Of a DNA stretch of 64,000 nt, positions 26,000 through 36,139 are shown one piece after another. Position 1 is the first letter of the stretch. The number at the start of each line of letters is the position of its first letter. Source of the stretch: Kordia sp. (GTDB lineage Bacteria; Bacteroidota; Bacteroidia; Flavobacteriales; Flavobacteriaceae); assembly GCF_022447245.1 (NCBI RefSeq), contig NZ_JAKVBC010000011.1:1-64000 (forward strand), in the 5' to 3' direction. A program made the position numbers and the translations under genes. The notes below the pieces were generated by a model. That model ran no database searches. It saw nothing but the letters and a program-made list of their open reading frames with translations, and was not told the origin of the DNA.

Positions 26000-27775
26000 T
26001 TATTTTCCTTCCATTTTGTCTTTTAACTGTTGTAAAGCGTTTAAGTCTCCAAGTGTAGTTTTCTCAGAAGCTTGTTGCTTTTTAGCAGCAGCTTGAACAT
26101 TACGTTGCTCTTCTTCTCTAAAGATTGCAGTGTGAGAAGCTACTACTCTCTTGAATTCTTTGTTGAACTCAATTACTCTGAACTCAGCAGTATCACCTTT
26201 CTTCAATTTCTTACCGTCTTCTTTTTCTAAGTGACGAGAAGGAATAAATGCTACTACATCATCATTTAATGCTACAGTTGCTCCTTTATCATTTGTATCA
26301 GAAATCTCAGCAGTATGTGTAGTTCCTACACCAAACTCAGCTTCGTACTTATCCCAAGGATTTTCAGTAGTTTGTTTGTGACCTAAACTTAATTTACGCC
26401 CTTCTACGTCTAATTCTAATACAAGTACTTCTAATTTGTCACCAACAGTAACAAACTCAGATGGATGCTTCACTTTCTTAGTCCAAGATAAGTCAGAAAT
26501 ATAAATTAATCCGTCAATACCTTCTTCTAATTCTACGAATACACCAAAGTTAGTGAAGTTACGTACAGTTCCTGTGTGTTTAGAACCTACAGGGTATTTA
26601 GTAGTAATATCAGTCCATGGATCTGGAGTCATTTGCTTGATACCAAGAGACATCTTACGATCTTCTCTATCTAATGTTAAGATTACCGCTTCTACTTCAT
26701 CTCCAACTTTTACGAAATCTTGAGCTGAACGTAAGTGAGTAGACCAAGACATTTCAGATACGTGAATTAATCCTTCAACACCTTCTGCTACTTCGATAAA
26801 TGCACCGTAATCAGCAATAACAACAACTTTTCCTTTTACTTTATCTCCGATTTTTAATTCAGAATCTAAAGCTTCCCATGGATGCGCGCTTAATTGCTTT
26901 AATCCTAATTGGATTCTTGACTTGTTATCATCAAAGTCAAGGATTACAACATTTAATTTCTGGTCTAATTCAACAACCTCATTTGGATGGTTGATACGAG
27001 ACCAAGAAAGATCTGTAATGTGGATCAATCCGTCAACTCCACCAAGATCAATAAATACACCGTAGGAAGTGATGTTTTTCACAACTCCTTCTAGTACTTG
27101 ACCTTTTTCTAATTGACTGATAATTTCTTTCTTCTGCTCTTCGATATCTGCTTCGATAAGCGCTTTGTGAGAAACAACCACGTTCTTGAATTCATGGTTA
27201 ATTTTAACCACTTTGAATTCCATTGTTTTATTTACGTACTGATCGTAATCTCTGATTGGCTTCACGTCAATTTGAGATCCTGGTAAGAACGCTTCAATTC
27301 CGAATACGTCTACAATCATACCACCTTTAGTTCTGCACTTAACAAAACCATTAACGATTTCACCTTTATCATGAGCAGCGTTTACACGATCCCATGCTTT
27401 GATTGTTCTCGCTTTTCTGTGAGATAATACTAACTGTCCAGTTCTGTCTTCACGAACGTCAATTAATACTTCTACTTTGTCTCCAACTTTTAAATCTGGA
27501 TTGTAACGAAATTCGTTTAAAGAAATTACACCTTCAGATTTAGCATTAATATCAATGATTGCTTCTCTGTCAGTCATTCTTACTACAGTTCCATCTACTA
27601 CAGCATCATCATCTGTATCAACGAAATTTTCTGCTACTAATTTTTCGAATTCTTCTAACTTTTCGTCTTCTACTTGGTCAATCCCTTCTTCGTAATTGTG
27701 CCAGTTAAAGTTTGCTAAGAACTCTTCAGGGTTTTTAACGTCCTGAACGTTTGTGTTTGTGTTATCTTCAGCCAT
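26000..27775 (-). CDS. rpsA: 30S ribosomal protein S1
   Basis: Binds mRNA and brings it to the 30S subunit. The 591-residue protein has six S1 repeats (OB folds), beginning at about residues 55, 137, 225, 308, 393 and 480; the middle ones carry the typical GVFIDLGGVDGLIHITDLSW and GAFIEVAEGVEGLIHVSEMSW. The acidic N-terminus (about 1-50) and the charged tail (EEEQRNVQAAAKKQQ..) are common in Bacteroidetes S1. It is a monocistronic unit with a textbook promoter at 27898-27928 and its own terminator. Confidence 0.96.
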   Translation of the reverse strand: MAEDNTNTNVQDVKNPEEFLANFNWHNYEEGIDQVEDEKLEEFEKLVAENFVDTDDDAVVDGTVVRMTDREAIIDINAKSEGVISLNEFRYNPDLKVGDKVEVLIDVREDRTGQLVLSHRKARTIKAWDRVNAAHDKGEIVNGFVKCRTKGGMIVDVFGIEAFLPGSQIDVKPIRDYDQYVNKTMEFKVVKINHEFKNVVVSHKALIEADIEEQKKEIISQLEKGQVLEGVVKNITSYGVFIDLGGVDGLIHITDLSWSRINHPNEVVELDQKLNVVILDFDDNKSRIQLGLKQLSAHPWEALDSELKIGDKVKGKVVVIADYGAFIEVAEGVEGLIHVSEMSWSTHLRSAQDFVKVGDEVEAVILTLDREDRKMSLGIKQMTPDPWTDITTKYPVGSKHTGTVRNFTNFGVFVELEEGIDGLIYISDLSWTKKVKHPSEFVTVGDKLEVLVLELDVEGRKLSLGHKQTTENPWDKYEAEFGVGTTHTAEISDTNDKGATVALNDDVVAFIPSRHLEKEDGKKLKKGDTAEFRVIEFNKEFKRVVASHTAIFREEEQRNVQAAAKKQQASEKTTLGDLNALQQLKDKMEGK

Positions 27776-27897
27776 TGCTGATTAAAATTTGTATACTACT
27801 CATTTAGAGAACCTTTGCATGTAAAAGCAGTAGATTGTTATGTTTCTATAAATTTTCTTGTCCCTTTTCCGTTTCTCCATCATGCTAAAAAGGAGTG

Positions 27898-27928
27898 CAA
27901 AAGTATGATTATTATTTTGATTTACAAA
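27898..27928 (-). promoter_or_regulatory. rpsA promoter, complete Bacteroidetes consensus
   Basis: Minus strand: TTTG (27925-27928), 19 bases, TACTTTTG (27898-27905). Both elements match the sigma-ABfr consensus exactly. The predicted leader is about 115 bases. Confidence 0.8.
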
Positions 27929-28073
27929 CTAATAGTCCTTCAATCCACATGTTTTATACAATTTAGCTATGAAATATGATTTTCATCGAAAAAAAAGATT
28001 GTAACACTGTCATAACACAAATTTTATTTTTTTACTTTATCTTTATGATACTAATAATTAAAATAACAAAAGA

Positions 28074-28457
28074 ATGAGTGTAAAAGCGAAATATCAAGGA
28101 GTTTTAGATCTTGGACAAGAATTAAATATTCAAAATGGAAATGTAGAAGAGGTAGATGGAATATTAAAAGTAAGCGGAACTGCAGGAACGCAGTATGAAA
28201 AAAACTTGATGTGGGACAAAATTAAAGAAGTAGGTGGTGAATTGCCACAAGATATTGAAGCAGATATTAAAGTTGCTGACGAAACTGTTTTTCACCGTCA
28301 TATGGTAGCAAGTGGAGATACTTTAGGTAAAATTGCTAAGAAATATTACGGAAAGGCTGGTGAGTACCATGCAATTTTTAAAGCAAATGGAGATATTCTT
28401 GACAATCCAGATGTAATTCATCCAGGACAAGAATTAGTAATTCCTCATTTATCATAA
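28074..28457 (+). CDS. LysM-domain protein, Kbp/YgaU-like
   Basis: A 127-residue cytoplasmic-looking protein without a signal peptide. The N-terminal half (about 20-75: LNIQNGNVEEVDGILKVSGTAGT.. ) resembles a shortened BON domain. The C-terminal half (about 76-126: HMVASGDTLGKIAKKYYGKAGEYHAIFKAN) is a LysM motif. This order matches E. coli Kbp (YgaU), a potassium-binding protein, but ligand residues cannot be judged here. It stands alone and ends at a strong bidirectional terminator. Confidence 0.85.
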   Translation: MSVKAKYQGVLDLGQELNIQNGNVEEVDGILKVSGTAGTQYEKNLMWDKIKEVGGELPQDIEADIKVADETVFHRHMVASGDTLGKIAKKYYGKAGEYHAIFKANGDILDNPDVIHPGQELVIPHLS

Positions 28458-28486
28458 GTAAGTAATATATAATATATACATAATAT

Positions 28487-28525
28487 AAAACCGCCTCATT
28501 AAGAAAAATGAGGCGGTTTTTTTAT
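28487..28525. terminator. Bidirectional terminator
   Basis: AAAACCGCCTCATT pairs with AATGAGGCGGTTTT around a short A-rich loop, with an A-run left and T-run right. It serves the LysM gene (plus) and the BACON lipoprotein (minus). Confidence 0.9.
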
Positions 28526-29743
28526 TTATCTAATTTTATCAAAAGTAACTCTTGTTTCAAAATTCCATTCTTCCCCTATATCTAAATCTACATTTTGAAT
28601 ATATCTATAATACTTGCTATAAAATTCAGTATCCCATATATATTGCTTTGAAGAATTGTTATTGATACTAAAAATACTTTCTATTTTTGTAAAAAGCTGA
28701 AGGGCTTCACTCCATAAAAAAATTCTATTGTTAACTTCTTCCATCTTTCTATTGCCATTTTGATTGAATGTGACAGATTCACTGATGTTGTCCGTATAGC
28801 CTTTTTCTCCAATGTCAATACTTGCAGATACTAAAGAACCATAACAAATATTCATAGAAATAGCCTCTCTTCCAATCAAAGTATTTCTGGTAAAATACCC
28901 GCCTTCTTTAAATGTAGTATGCTTTATATGTTCGGCTTCTTCTCCATGAGATATATCGTCTTTATGCATGATACTTTTTTGCAAATATGAAAATTCTTCA
29001 CAAGGTCTCATTGTAAATGCTGTTGTATGATTTTTCAGTATATCATTATCTATAAAAAAATCTATTTCTTCTAACGTTTCTTTTCCATGAAAACCGCCTG
29101 TAAAGTACGTAACACCATTTTTTTTGTGTGCAAATTCAGATTCACCAAAATGTAATATCGTGGTTTCTGTTGGTTTCATTTCTTCTCCATCATAAATAAA
29201 CTCCTCACAGTATGTAATTCTAAATTGATCCGTATATACAGCGTCTGACAAATTTTGTTCGTGTCTTATCGTAAAACCCCAATAATATTCAGGTTTTGAT
29301 TCACTCTGCGTAAATACAGTAAAAACAGCATTCCCTTGATAGCCTACAGGATCATAATTCACATAACATTTACGGAAATCTTCATAAAAAGTTCCTTGAT
29401 TAATTTCAATTTTAAAAGTAGCACCAACGGTTTTAACTTCAACCGTTCCTGCTCTTGAAGAATACGTTTCATTTTCAAAAACGGTAATGTGTAATTTATT
29501 AATGCTAAAATTGATTTCCGAAGTTACTTCAATCCAGCTAGGGGTTGATACAATTTTCCAATCAATATTGGTAGAAATATCAATTTCATATTCAGTTTCT
29601 TCTGGTGGCGCGAATAATTGAGTTTCAGCAATTTCAAAATAGGACTCTACTTCAAATTCAGTTTCATCTTTGGAACATGAAGATATAAAGAGTAAAATAA
29701 AGGCAGTGATAGATATTAAAAATATCTGTTTAGCAATTTTCAT
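28526..29743 (-). CDS. BACON-domain lipoprotein
   Basis: Starting at ATG 29743 gives MKIAKQIFLISITAFILLFISSC, a lipoprotein signal with its lipobox Cys. A longer reading to 29776 would begin with TTG and is not needed. A BACON-type Ig-like domain follows (about residues 30-120: TNIDWKIVSTPSWIEVTSEINF, SRAGTVEVKTVG), then a beta-rich region of about 280 residues that I do not recognise. BACON domains are common in surface proteins of Bacteroidetes and are thought to bind carbohydrate or protein. No neighbour suggests a specific role. Confidence 0.7.
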   Translation of the reverse strand: MKIAKQIFLISITAFILLFISSCSKDETEFEVESYFEIAETQLFAPPEETEYEIDISTNIDWKIVSTPSWIEVTSEINFSINKLHITVFENETYSSRAGTVEVKTVGATFKIEINQGTFYEDFRKCYVNYDPVGYQGNAVFTVFTQSESKPEYYWGFTIRHEQNLSDAVYTDQFRITYCEEFIYDGEEMKPTETTILHFGESEFAHKKNGVTYFTGGFHGKETLEEIDFFIDNDILKNHTTAFTMRPCEEFSYLQKSIMHKDDISHGEEAEHIKHTTFKEGGYFTRNTLIGREAISMNICYGSLVSASIDIGEKGYTDNISESVTFNQNGNRKMEEVNNRIFLWSEALQLFTKIESIFSINNNSSKQYIWDTEFYSKYYRYIQNVDLDIGEEWNFETRVTFDKIR

Positions 29744-29852
29744 ACAGTTTAGGTAACTTAATCGATTTTTTTTCAATCTGAATATAGGATATTCATCCTA
29801 GTTATCCTAAAATACTCTATATGAGCAACCTTTTATAGGGTAAAAACACTTT

Positions 29853-30542
29853 TTAAGCGTTTATGGTACGATTTACCAAATTGAGAATACGTTCAAATTG
29901 TTCTTTGAGTCCCATATCACTGTTATCAATAGCAATGGCTTCTTCAGCTTGTCGTAAAGGAGAATCTTCTCTATGCGAATCTATATAATCTCTGTTTTGC
30001 ACATTGCGTAATACATCTTCGTATTTAACGTCCTCTCCTTTATCTATAAGTTCTTTATAACGACGCATGGCTCTTTTTTCAGGAGAAGCAGTCATAAACA
30101 GTTTTAATTCTGCGTTCGGAAAAACGACTGTTCCTATATCTCTTCCATCCATGACAATTCCTTTGTTTTCGCCCATTTTCTGTTGTTGTTTTACCAACTG
30201 ATAACGAACTTCGGGAACTGCAGCCACTTTGCTTACAAAGTCAGATACTTTTAAGGTTCTAATTTCTTGTTCTACATTTTCACCATTCAAGTACATTTCT
30301 GCAAAGCCTTGTGCTTCATTAAATATAAAGTTGAGCTGTATATTGTCTAAGTTTTCCACCAAATCATTTACCGAAAAATCTTCTGCATTGATATATTCTT
30401 TTCGAAGCGCATATAAGGTTACAGCACGATACATTGCTCCTGTATCTACATATATATATTCTAATGTTGCGGCAAGTTGTTTGGCAATAGTACTTTTTCC
30501 TGTAGATGAGAAGCCATCAATGGCAATGATAATTTTTTTCAT
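29853..30542 (-). CDS. cmk: Cytidylate kinase
   Basis: Phosphorylates CMP and dCMP. The P-loop GFSSTGKST is at residues 10-18, and the family signature VMDGRDIGTVVFP is at about 135-147. Length (229) is normal. In Flavobacteriaceae cmk commonly lies next to porQ; here porQ ends 32 bases upstream of it on the same strand, so they are probably one transcript. Cytoplasmic. Confidence 0.95.
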   Translation of the reverse strand: MKKIIIAIDGFSSTGKSTIAKQLAATLEYIYVDTGAMYRAVTLYALRKEYINAEDFSVNDLVENLDNIQLNFIFNEAQGFAEMYLNGENVEQEIRTLKVSDFVSKVAAVPEVRYQLVKQQQKMGENKGIVMDGRDIGTVVFPNAELKLFMTASPEKRAMRRYKELIDKGEDVKYEDVLRNVQNRDYIDSHREDSPLRQAEEAIAIDNSDMGLKEQFERILNLVNRTINA

Positions 30543-30574
30543 GATTGCATTCGTTTTGGCAGTAAAACGTCGTC

Positions 30575-31594
30575 TTATTGTAAATTGATTGTAACACCAA
30601 ACATGCTAGTATTTGCTGCAATAGCATAACGAGCATAGGTATAATCAAATTTTAGTTTATTGATTCGAAGTCCAAATCCAGCTGTAATTCCTGAGAAATT
30701 ACGTTGGTCCACAATTTTAAGTTCTTCTCCTCTACGGAAGTTATATCCTAAACGAATATTAAATCCTTTGTCAGGAAACAATTCCATTCCTACAATCGTT
30801 CTGCGAATGAGGTTTTTAAAGAAAGTAACTTTTTCTTCGGTAACGCCGCCTTCTATAGATTGTTCTGCTCTATTTGGATTTGCAAACGCTATATTCCATT
30901 CTTGTAAGTTTTCAAAAGTAACATGCCAACGAATAGGAACATGTTCTAATTTTTGTGATAATCCTAAAATTAATTCAAAAGGTAACTTTTCTTGTATACC
31001 AGCATAGGTTGTAAATTGAACTCCTAAGTTTCTAGCTACTAAAGCCACATTGAACTCCAACTTTTCATTGATATACATAATTCCTAAATCAACCGCGCCA
31101 CCAAAAGAATTATATTGTTCTAGTTTTGAGTTAATGAATTTTGCATTGGCTCCAATGTGAATATCTGTCCAAGGAATATTATATGCATATCCCATTGATA
31201 AAGCAATTTCATTTCCTGTAAAGGTCCCTGTAGAGTTTCCTTCTTCATCATAACCATCAAACTGTCCGTAGGCTACATATGTAACTCCAGCATGAAAAGT
31301 TTGTACTCTTCTATCCCATGTATAAGCATAAGCAGCAGAACCGTAATTTACATCTCCCAAATAATTCACATAGTTTACAGACAATTGATTGTCCATTGTG
31401 TAATTAATACTCGCAGGGTTAAATAATGCCTGATTTACATCTTTATCATAATTCGTAATTACTTTACCTCCAAGAGCTGCTTGTCTTGGTGAAGAAATTA
31501 AGTTTAAAAACTGGTACGTATATCTACCTCCGATTTGTGCGGAGGCCAGCGTAGTTATAAACAAAAAAAAGGAATAGAGGATCTTTTTCTGCAT
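30575..31594 (-). CDS. porQ: Type IX secretion system protein PorQ
   Basis: Outer-membrane beta-barrel component of the T9SS attachment complex, which sorts and anchors proteins with C-terminal T9SS domains. The best start is ATG 31594 (MQKKILYSFFLFITTLASAQ, a clear signal peptide); an upstream TTG reading from 31624 adds ten unlikely residues. The body begins GGRYTYQFLNLISSPRQAALGG, typical of PorQ, and is built from amphipathic strands to the end at about 339 residues. The lon / porQ / cmk order matches other flavobacteria. It explains the many T9SS clients in this window. Confidence 0.92.
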   Translation of the reverse strand: MQKKILYSFFLFITTLASAQIGGRYTYQFLNLISSPRQAALGGKVITNYDKDVNQALFNPASINYTMDNQLSVNYVNYLGDVNYGSAAYAYTWDRRVQTFHAGVTYVAYGQFDGYDEEGNSTGTFTGNEIALSMGYAYNIPWTDIHIGANAKFINSKLEQYNSFGGAVDLGIMYINEKLEFNVALVARNLGVQFTTYAGIQEKLPFELILGLSQKLEHVPIRWHVTFENLQEWNIAFANPNRAEQSIEGGVTEEKVTFFKNLIRRTIVGMELFPDKGFNIRLGYNFRRGEELKIVDQRNFSGITAGFGLRINKLKFDYTYARYAIAANTSMFGVTINLQ

Positions 31595-32163
31595 GTGTAC
31601 AAAGTAACTAAAATCTTTATTCAAAACGTTTAGATATTGTAAATATTTTATGCGTTTTTTAAAAAATTCTAGATATTTCTATGAATTGATTTTTTTCTGC
31701 GGCAAAACTACACGTTTTATTGGCAATCCTTTACAAATATGGCTCTCATAGCATTTTATTTTTAATGATATTTTATAAAACCGCACATGATGTCTTTGTT
31801 TTTCCGCACAAAACCATCGTAAATTAAGAGCATGTTTAGTAGTCAGTAAAAGAATTCAAAAGCCATTTTTAATCATCAAAAAACAAACAAAACCATCCTA
31901 TGTACATAAAAGAAGTTTTCCGGAAAACTATCATTACTTTTTTAGAGAGGCTAATTATAAAATTCTAATATCTTGTTTAGAGAAAACACGTATTCAGAAA
32001 TGATTAATTATGTAACAGTTACTCAATAACCATAACATTTTTTTTGTTTAGTTTAACACTATTGGGTAGCTGTTCGCCTTTTTGATGTTTTTAGAGTATC
32101 TCGTAAATTTTTCTCTTTCTGAATACGTGTAATATTGCAGGTCTTCCATGTTAGGTACAAAAA
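31595..32163. other. lon-porQ intergenic region
   Basis: Between porQ and the lon terminator the only clear structure is the long inverted repeat at 31986-32130. No coding frame or promoter consensus stands out. Confidence 0.5.
31986..32130. repeat. 145-bp two-step inverted repeat (possible structured RNA or MITE)
   Basis: The outer arms are 15-bp perfect inverted repeats: ACACGTATTCAGAAA (31986-32000) and its complement at 32116-32130. An inner pair (32015-32028 with 32060-32073, ACAGTTACTCAATA) pairs fully as RNA with two G-U wobbles, and extends by one base. The apical loop is 31 bases. No coding frame is inside. It may be a structured RNA, an mRNA stability element or a degenerate miniature inverted-repeat element. 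Confidence 0.65.
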
Positions 32164-32211
32164 AAGACTTAGAATTTTATTACTATAAAACTCTAAGTCT
32201 TGTTTTTAAGT
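32164..32211 (-). terminator. Terminator of lon
   Basis: AAGACTTAGA..TTTTA pairs with TAAAA..TCTAAGTCTT; on the minus strand a T-run follows. It lies 47 bases after the lon stop. Confidence 0.85.
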
Positions 32212-32257
32212 ATGTTTTATGAAATTAAAATTGAGTTTAAATTCAATTTTAACTTTA

Positions 32258-34720
32258 TCATTCTGCTGATAATGTTTTTGCGTTTTTCACAGGTTCATCA
32301 GTAATTGCATGTTTGATAACTTCGCTCATTTCAGTAACATAGTGAAATGTCAATCCTTTTAAGTAGGCTTCTTTAATTTCTAAAATATCGCGTTTGTTTT
32401 GCGCACACAAAATAATTTCTTTGATTCCTGCGCGTTTTGCTGCTAATATTTTTTCTTTAATTCCGCCAACAGGCAATACTTTTCCTCGTAAGGTAATTTC
32501 TCCTGTCATGGCAATATCCTTTTTCACTTTTTTCTGTGTGAATAAAGAAACCAACGATGTCAACATGGTAACTCCGGCACTTGGTCCATCTTTTGGAGTT
32601 GCACCTTCTGGAACGTGAATGTGTACATTGTATTTTGAGAATATTTCAGGTTTTATTCCTAACAAGTCTGCATTAGATTTCATATACTCCATAGCAATCG
32701 TTGCAGATTCTTTCATCACTTTTCCTAAATTTCCTGTGATTGAAAGCGTTCCTTTTCCTTTTGATAAGGTAGATTCTATAAATAAAATATCTCCACCAAC
32801 ACTTGTCCAAGCTAAACCAGTAACGACTCCTGCCACATCATTATTTTCGTATTTACTACGCTCCATTCTTGCAGGACCTAATACTTCTTCTATAATGCTA
32901 TTGGCAACTTTTTTCTCGTATTTATCTTCCATTGCAATGGATTTAGCTGCATAACGCACCATTTTTGCGATTTGCTTTTCCAATCCACGCACACCACTTT
33001 CACGTGTATAACCTTCAACAATTTTTTCAAGCTGCTTCTTCCCTATTTTTAAATCCTTTTCAGAAAGTCCATGCTCTTTTAATTGTTTTCCTAACAAATG
33101 CTTTCCTGCTATTTCTATCTTTTCTTCTGTCGTATATCCAGTTACATTGATAATTTCCATACGATCGCGCAAAGCTGGTTGAATGGTACTTAAACTGTTT
33201 GCCGTAGCAATGAACATTACTTTTGACAAATCGTACCCCATTTCTAAGAAGTTATCATAAAACTCTGTATTCTGTTCTGGATCTAATACTTCTAGCATCG
33301 CCGATGACGGATCGCCATTGTGACTACTAGAAAGCTTATCAATTTCATCCAATACAAATACAGGATTTGAGGTTCCTGCCTTTTTTAAGCTTTGAATAAT
33401 TCGTCCTGGCATTGCACCGATATACGTTTTACGATGTCCACGGATTTCAGCTTCATCGCGCAATCCACCTAATGAAATACGCACATATTCTCTTCCTAAC
33501 GCTTCAGCAATTGATTTTCCTAAAGAGGTTTTTCCAACTCCTGGAGGACCGTATAAACATAAAATTGGTGATTTCATGTCGTTACGTAATTTTAAGACTG
33601 CTAAGTACTCTATGATACGTTTTTTTACATCTTCTAAACCAGAGTGATCACGATCTAAAATGGTTTGTGCTTTTTTCAAGTTGAATTTGTCCTTACTGAA
33701 TTCATTCCAAGGTAAATCTAAAAACAGTTCAAGATAATTACGTTGAATTGAATATTCAGCAACTTGTGGATTCATACGTTGCATTTTCGACAATTCTTTA
33801 TCAAAATGCTTCTTCACTTTTTCGTCCCACTTTTTCTTTTTGGCACGTGCGCGCATATCTTCTACTTCTTGCTCATACGAAACGCCACCGCCCAATTCTT
33901 CTTGAATGGTTTTCATTTGCTGGTGCAAGAAATATTCACGCTGTTGCTGATCTAAATCGTGACGTACTTTTGATTGAATGTCATTCTTTAATTCTAGCTT
34001 TTGCATTTCCAAATTCATGCTCTTCAATGTTGCCAATGCACGTTGCTTTAAGTCAGTTACGGCTAACAACTCTTGCTTTTCTTTTACTGTCAAATTCATA
34101 TTTGACGATATGAAATTGATTAAGAAAGAAGAACTTTCAATATTTTTTATTGCAAAAGATGCTTCTGAAGGAATATTTGGACTTTCCTTTATAATTTGCA
34201 GCGCTAGTTCTTTGATAGAATCTAAAATTGCGCTAAACTCTTCATCATCTCTTTCTGGACGTGTTTCTGGTACTTCTTTCACCGTTGCTTCCATGTACGG
34301 AGTATCGCGCAATAGCGTATCTAGTTGAAAACGTTTTTTTCCTTGAATGATGATTGTTGTATTTCCATCAGGCATTTGCAATACACGTAAAATTCGTGCT
34401 ACTGTTCCTAAAGTATTGATGTCTTCCAATGCTGGATTTTCAACAGATTCATCTTTTTGAGAAACAACTCCAATTACTTTTCCTCCATTATTGGCATCTT
34501 TGATCAATTGAATTGATTTATCGCGTCCAGCTGTAATAGGAATTACAACTCCTGGAAATAATACCGTATTTCGTAATGGTAAAATAGGTAACGTTGGCGG
34601 CAATTGTTCTCTATTGATTTCTTCTTCATCTTCGGGCGTCATCAACGGAATCAATTCCGCATCTTCATCAATAGATTGAAATGACAAACTGTCCATATTT
34701 AAAAACTTTGTTTCGCTCAT
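32258..34720 (-). CDS. lon: ATP-dependent protease La (Lon)
   Basis: Cytoplasmic AAA+ serine protease that degrades misfolded and regulatory proteins. At 820 residues it is the standard LonA type: N-terminal substrate domain (about 43-240), coiled-coil, AAA+ module with Walker A GPPGVGKT at 391-398 and VFVLDEIDK Walker B, and the protease domain with the catalytic dyad Ser714 (KDGPSAGVT) and Lys757 (IKEKIL). An acidic N-terminal extension ([17 protein letters not shown]) is usual in Bacteroidetes. An inverted repeat lies 17 bases upstream of the start. It has its own terminator. Confidence 0.97.
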   Translation of the reverse strand: MSETKFLNMDSLSFQSIDEDAELIPLMTPEDEEEINREQLPPTLPILPLRNTVLFPGVVIPITAGRDKSIQLIKDANNGGKVIGVVSQKDESVENPALEDINTLGTVARILRVLQMPDGNTTIIIQGKKRFQLDTLLRDTPYMEATVKEVPETRPERDDEEFSAILDSIKELALQIIKESPNIPSEASFAIKNIESSSFLINFISSNMNLTVKEKQELLAVTDLKQRALATLKSMNLEMQKLELKNDIQSKVRHDLDQQQREYFLHQQMKTIQEELGGGVSYEQEVEDMRARAKKKKWDEKVKKHFDKELSKMQRMNPQVAEYSIQRNYLELFLDLPWNEFSKDKFNLKKAQTILDRDHSGLEDVKKRIIEYLAVLKLRNDMKSPILCLYGPPGVGKTSLGKSIAEALGREYVRISLGGLRDEAEIRGHRKTYIGAMPGRIIQSLKKAGTSNPVFVLDEIDKLSSSHNGDPSSAMLEVLDPEQNTEFYDNFLEMGYDLSKVMFIATANSLSTIQPALRDRMEIINVTGYTTEEKIEIAGKHLLGKQLKEHGLSEKDLKIGKKQLEKIVEGYTRESGVRGLEKQIAKMVRYAAKSIAMEDKYEKKVANSIIEEVLGPARMERSKYENNDVAGVVTGLAWTSVGGDILFIESTLSKGKGTLSITGNLGKVMKESATIAMEYMKSNADLLGIKPEIFSKYNVHIHVPEGATPKDGPSAGVTMLTSLVSLFTQKKVKKDIAMTGEITLRGKVLPVGGIKEKILAAKRAGIKEIILCAQNKRDILEIKEAYLKGLTFHYVTEMSEVIKHAITDEPVKNAKTLSAE

Positions 34721-34737
34721 ATATATTGTACTAGGTC

Positions 34738-34758
34738 ATTCTGTCATATAAACAGAAT
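34738..34758. promoter_or_regulatory. Inverted repeat upstream of lon
   Basis: ATTCTGT and ACAGAAT are perfect 7-bp arms around seven bases, 18-38 bases before the lon start. Possible operator or 5'-leader hairpin; it does not match the CIRCE heat-shock element. Confidence 0.4.
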
Positions 34759-34968
34759 TAAATCGATCTTTAATTTTTTTCTTTTCTAGCTTAACCACTT
34801 ATAAATCAACCGTAGTAGTTGATTTTACTGGTCACTACGACTACTTAAAGACAATTGTTATGCCAAGTTTACTTCAAAAAGCAGATAAAAATCAAGAAAT
34901 ATTAAATAATTTTAGATAAAACTGTAACAAACTCATTTTTCAGTAATCTTTACAATAAACTAAACTTT

Positions 34969-35523
34969 TTGAGCCACCAAAAGTTACATACTGAACAACT
35001 CATTACGTTGTGCAAAGAAGGAAATCAATCTGCGCAAATGGAGATTTACAATCGCTATTATAAAGCGATGTACAATACTGCATTTCGAATTTTAAAAAAC
35101 AGCGCAGAAGCAGAAGACGCCATGCAAGAAGCATTTTTGAATGCTTTTATGAAATTGGACACTTTTAGCGAACAAGTTTCTTTTGGCGCATGGTTAAAAA
35201 AAATAGTAGTGAATAAAAGTATTTATCTGTACAAAAAGCAACAACAAAAAGAAGAAGTTCCTATCGATACATTGTTACATAAGGTCGAAGATAATGATGG
35301 AGTTGCTTCGGATGAAGAGTTTACAAGCTTACAGGCTCAAAAAGTATTGCAAACTTTAAAAACACTGAAGGACAATTACAGAATTTCTTTGACCTTACAT
35401 TTAATTGAAGGGTACGATTATGAAGAAATTTCCTCGATTCTAAATATCAGCTATGCAAATTGCAGAACTACGATTTCGCGTGCAAAGGAAAGTCTAAGAC
35501 GAAAATTGGAAGTATACGTATGA
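34969..35523 (+). CDS. ECF-type RNA polymerase sigma factor
   Basis: A 184-residue extracytoplasmic-function sigma factor. Region 2 (about 20-90: EIYNRYYKAMYNTAFRILKNSAEAEDAMQEAFLNAF) and region 4 (about 125-180: SLTLHLIEGYDYEEISSILNISYANCRTTISRAKESLRRKL) are clear. The start is probably TTG at 34969 (LSHQKLHTEQLITLC..), since homologues begin just before the QKLH segment and no ATG is available. It opens a four-gene operon with a membrane protein and two auto-adhesin-like proteins, so it probably drives its own operon in response to an envelope cue. Confidence 0.9.
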   Translation: MSHQKLHTEQLITLCKEGNQSAQMEIYNRYYKAMYNTAFRILKNSAEAEDAMQEAFLNAFMKLDTFSEQVSFGAWLKKIVVNKSIYLYKKQQQKEEVPIDTLLHKVEDNDGVASDEEFTSLQAQKVLQTLKTLKDNYRISLTLHLIEGYDYEEISSILNISYANCRTTISRAKESLRRKLEVYV

Positions 35524-35569
35524 AACGAGCATTAATAAATTATTATCTCATAATAAAAAATTTAAACGT

Positions 35570-36139
35570 GTGAAAGATAACGACAACATTACAAACCTGT
35601 TTGACCGATTGAAGGATGATTTCGATATCGAAACACCTGAATTGGGACACGAACATCGTTTTTTGAGAAAGCTACAACAGCAGCAGCAAAATCAAGAAAC
35701 AGCAGACACCAGTAAACCAAAAACATTGTTTACTTGGTGGAAGCAAATTGCAGCAGCCTGTGTAATTTTATTGAGCTTGGGAATTTTTATCGGTTCTAAT
35801 TTTAGAACTGGTGAAATAGATACTCCAGAAGTTACATTTTCACCAGAAATTGAAAAATCTCAACTGTATTTTGCTTCTATTATTGAGAAAGAAGTTGAAA
35901 AATTGAAAGCTGCTGAAGATGAAGACACCAAGCAAATCATCCAAAATACGATGAAGCAATTGGAACGACTTGAAAAAGATTATGAAAGCCTAAAAAAACA
36001 ACTCATTGAGCGTGGAGACGACAAACGTATATTACATGCAATGGTCACAAACTTTCAACTTCGTATAGAATTATTAGAAAGTGTTTTGATACAAATCGAT
36101 GAAATAAAATTATTCAAAAATGAACAAACTATCATATAA
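35570..36139 (+). CDS. Small membrane protein, possible anti-sigma factor
   Basis: A 189-residue protein starting with GTG. A cytoplasmic N-terminal part (1-52) is followed by one transmembrane helix (about 53-74, WWKQIAAACVILLSLGIFIG) and a periplasmic coiled-coil (about 105-185, rich in E, K, L). Position directly after the sigma factor and topology suit an anti-sigma regulator, but I do not see the zinc HxxxCxxC motif of classical ones. It overlaps the next gene by 20 bases, implying translational coupling. Confidence 0.7.
   Translation: MKDNDNITNLFDRLKDDFDIETPELGHEHRFLRKLQQQQQNQETADTSKPKTLFTWWKQIAAACVILLSLGIFIGSNFRTGEIDTPEVTFSPEIEKSQLYFASIIEKEVEKLKAAEDEDTKQIIQNTMKQLERLEKDYESLKKQLIERGDDKRILHAMVTNFQLRIELLESVLIQIDEIKLFKNEQTII

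Noticed and set aside
29744-29776. TTG-started extension of the BACON lipoprotein
   Set aside because: It would bury the lipoprotein signal peptide behind 11 residues; ATG 29743 gives a normal signal.
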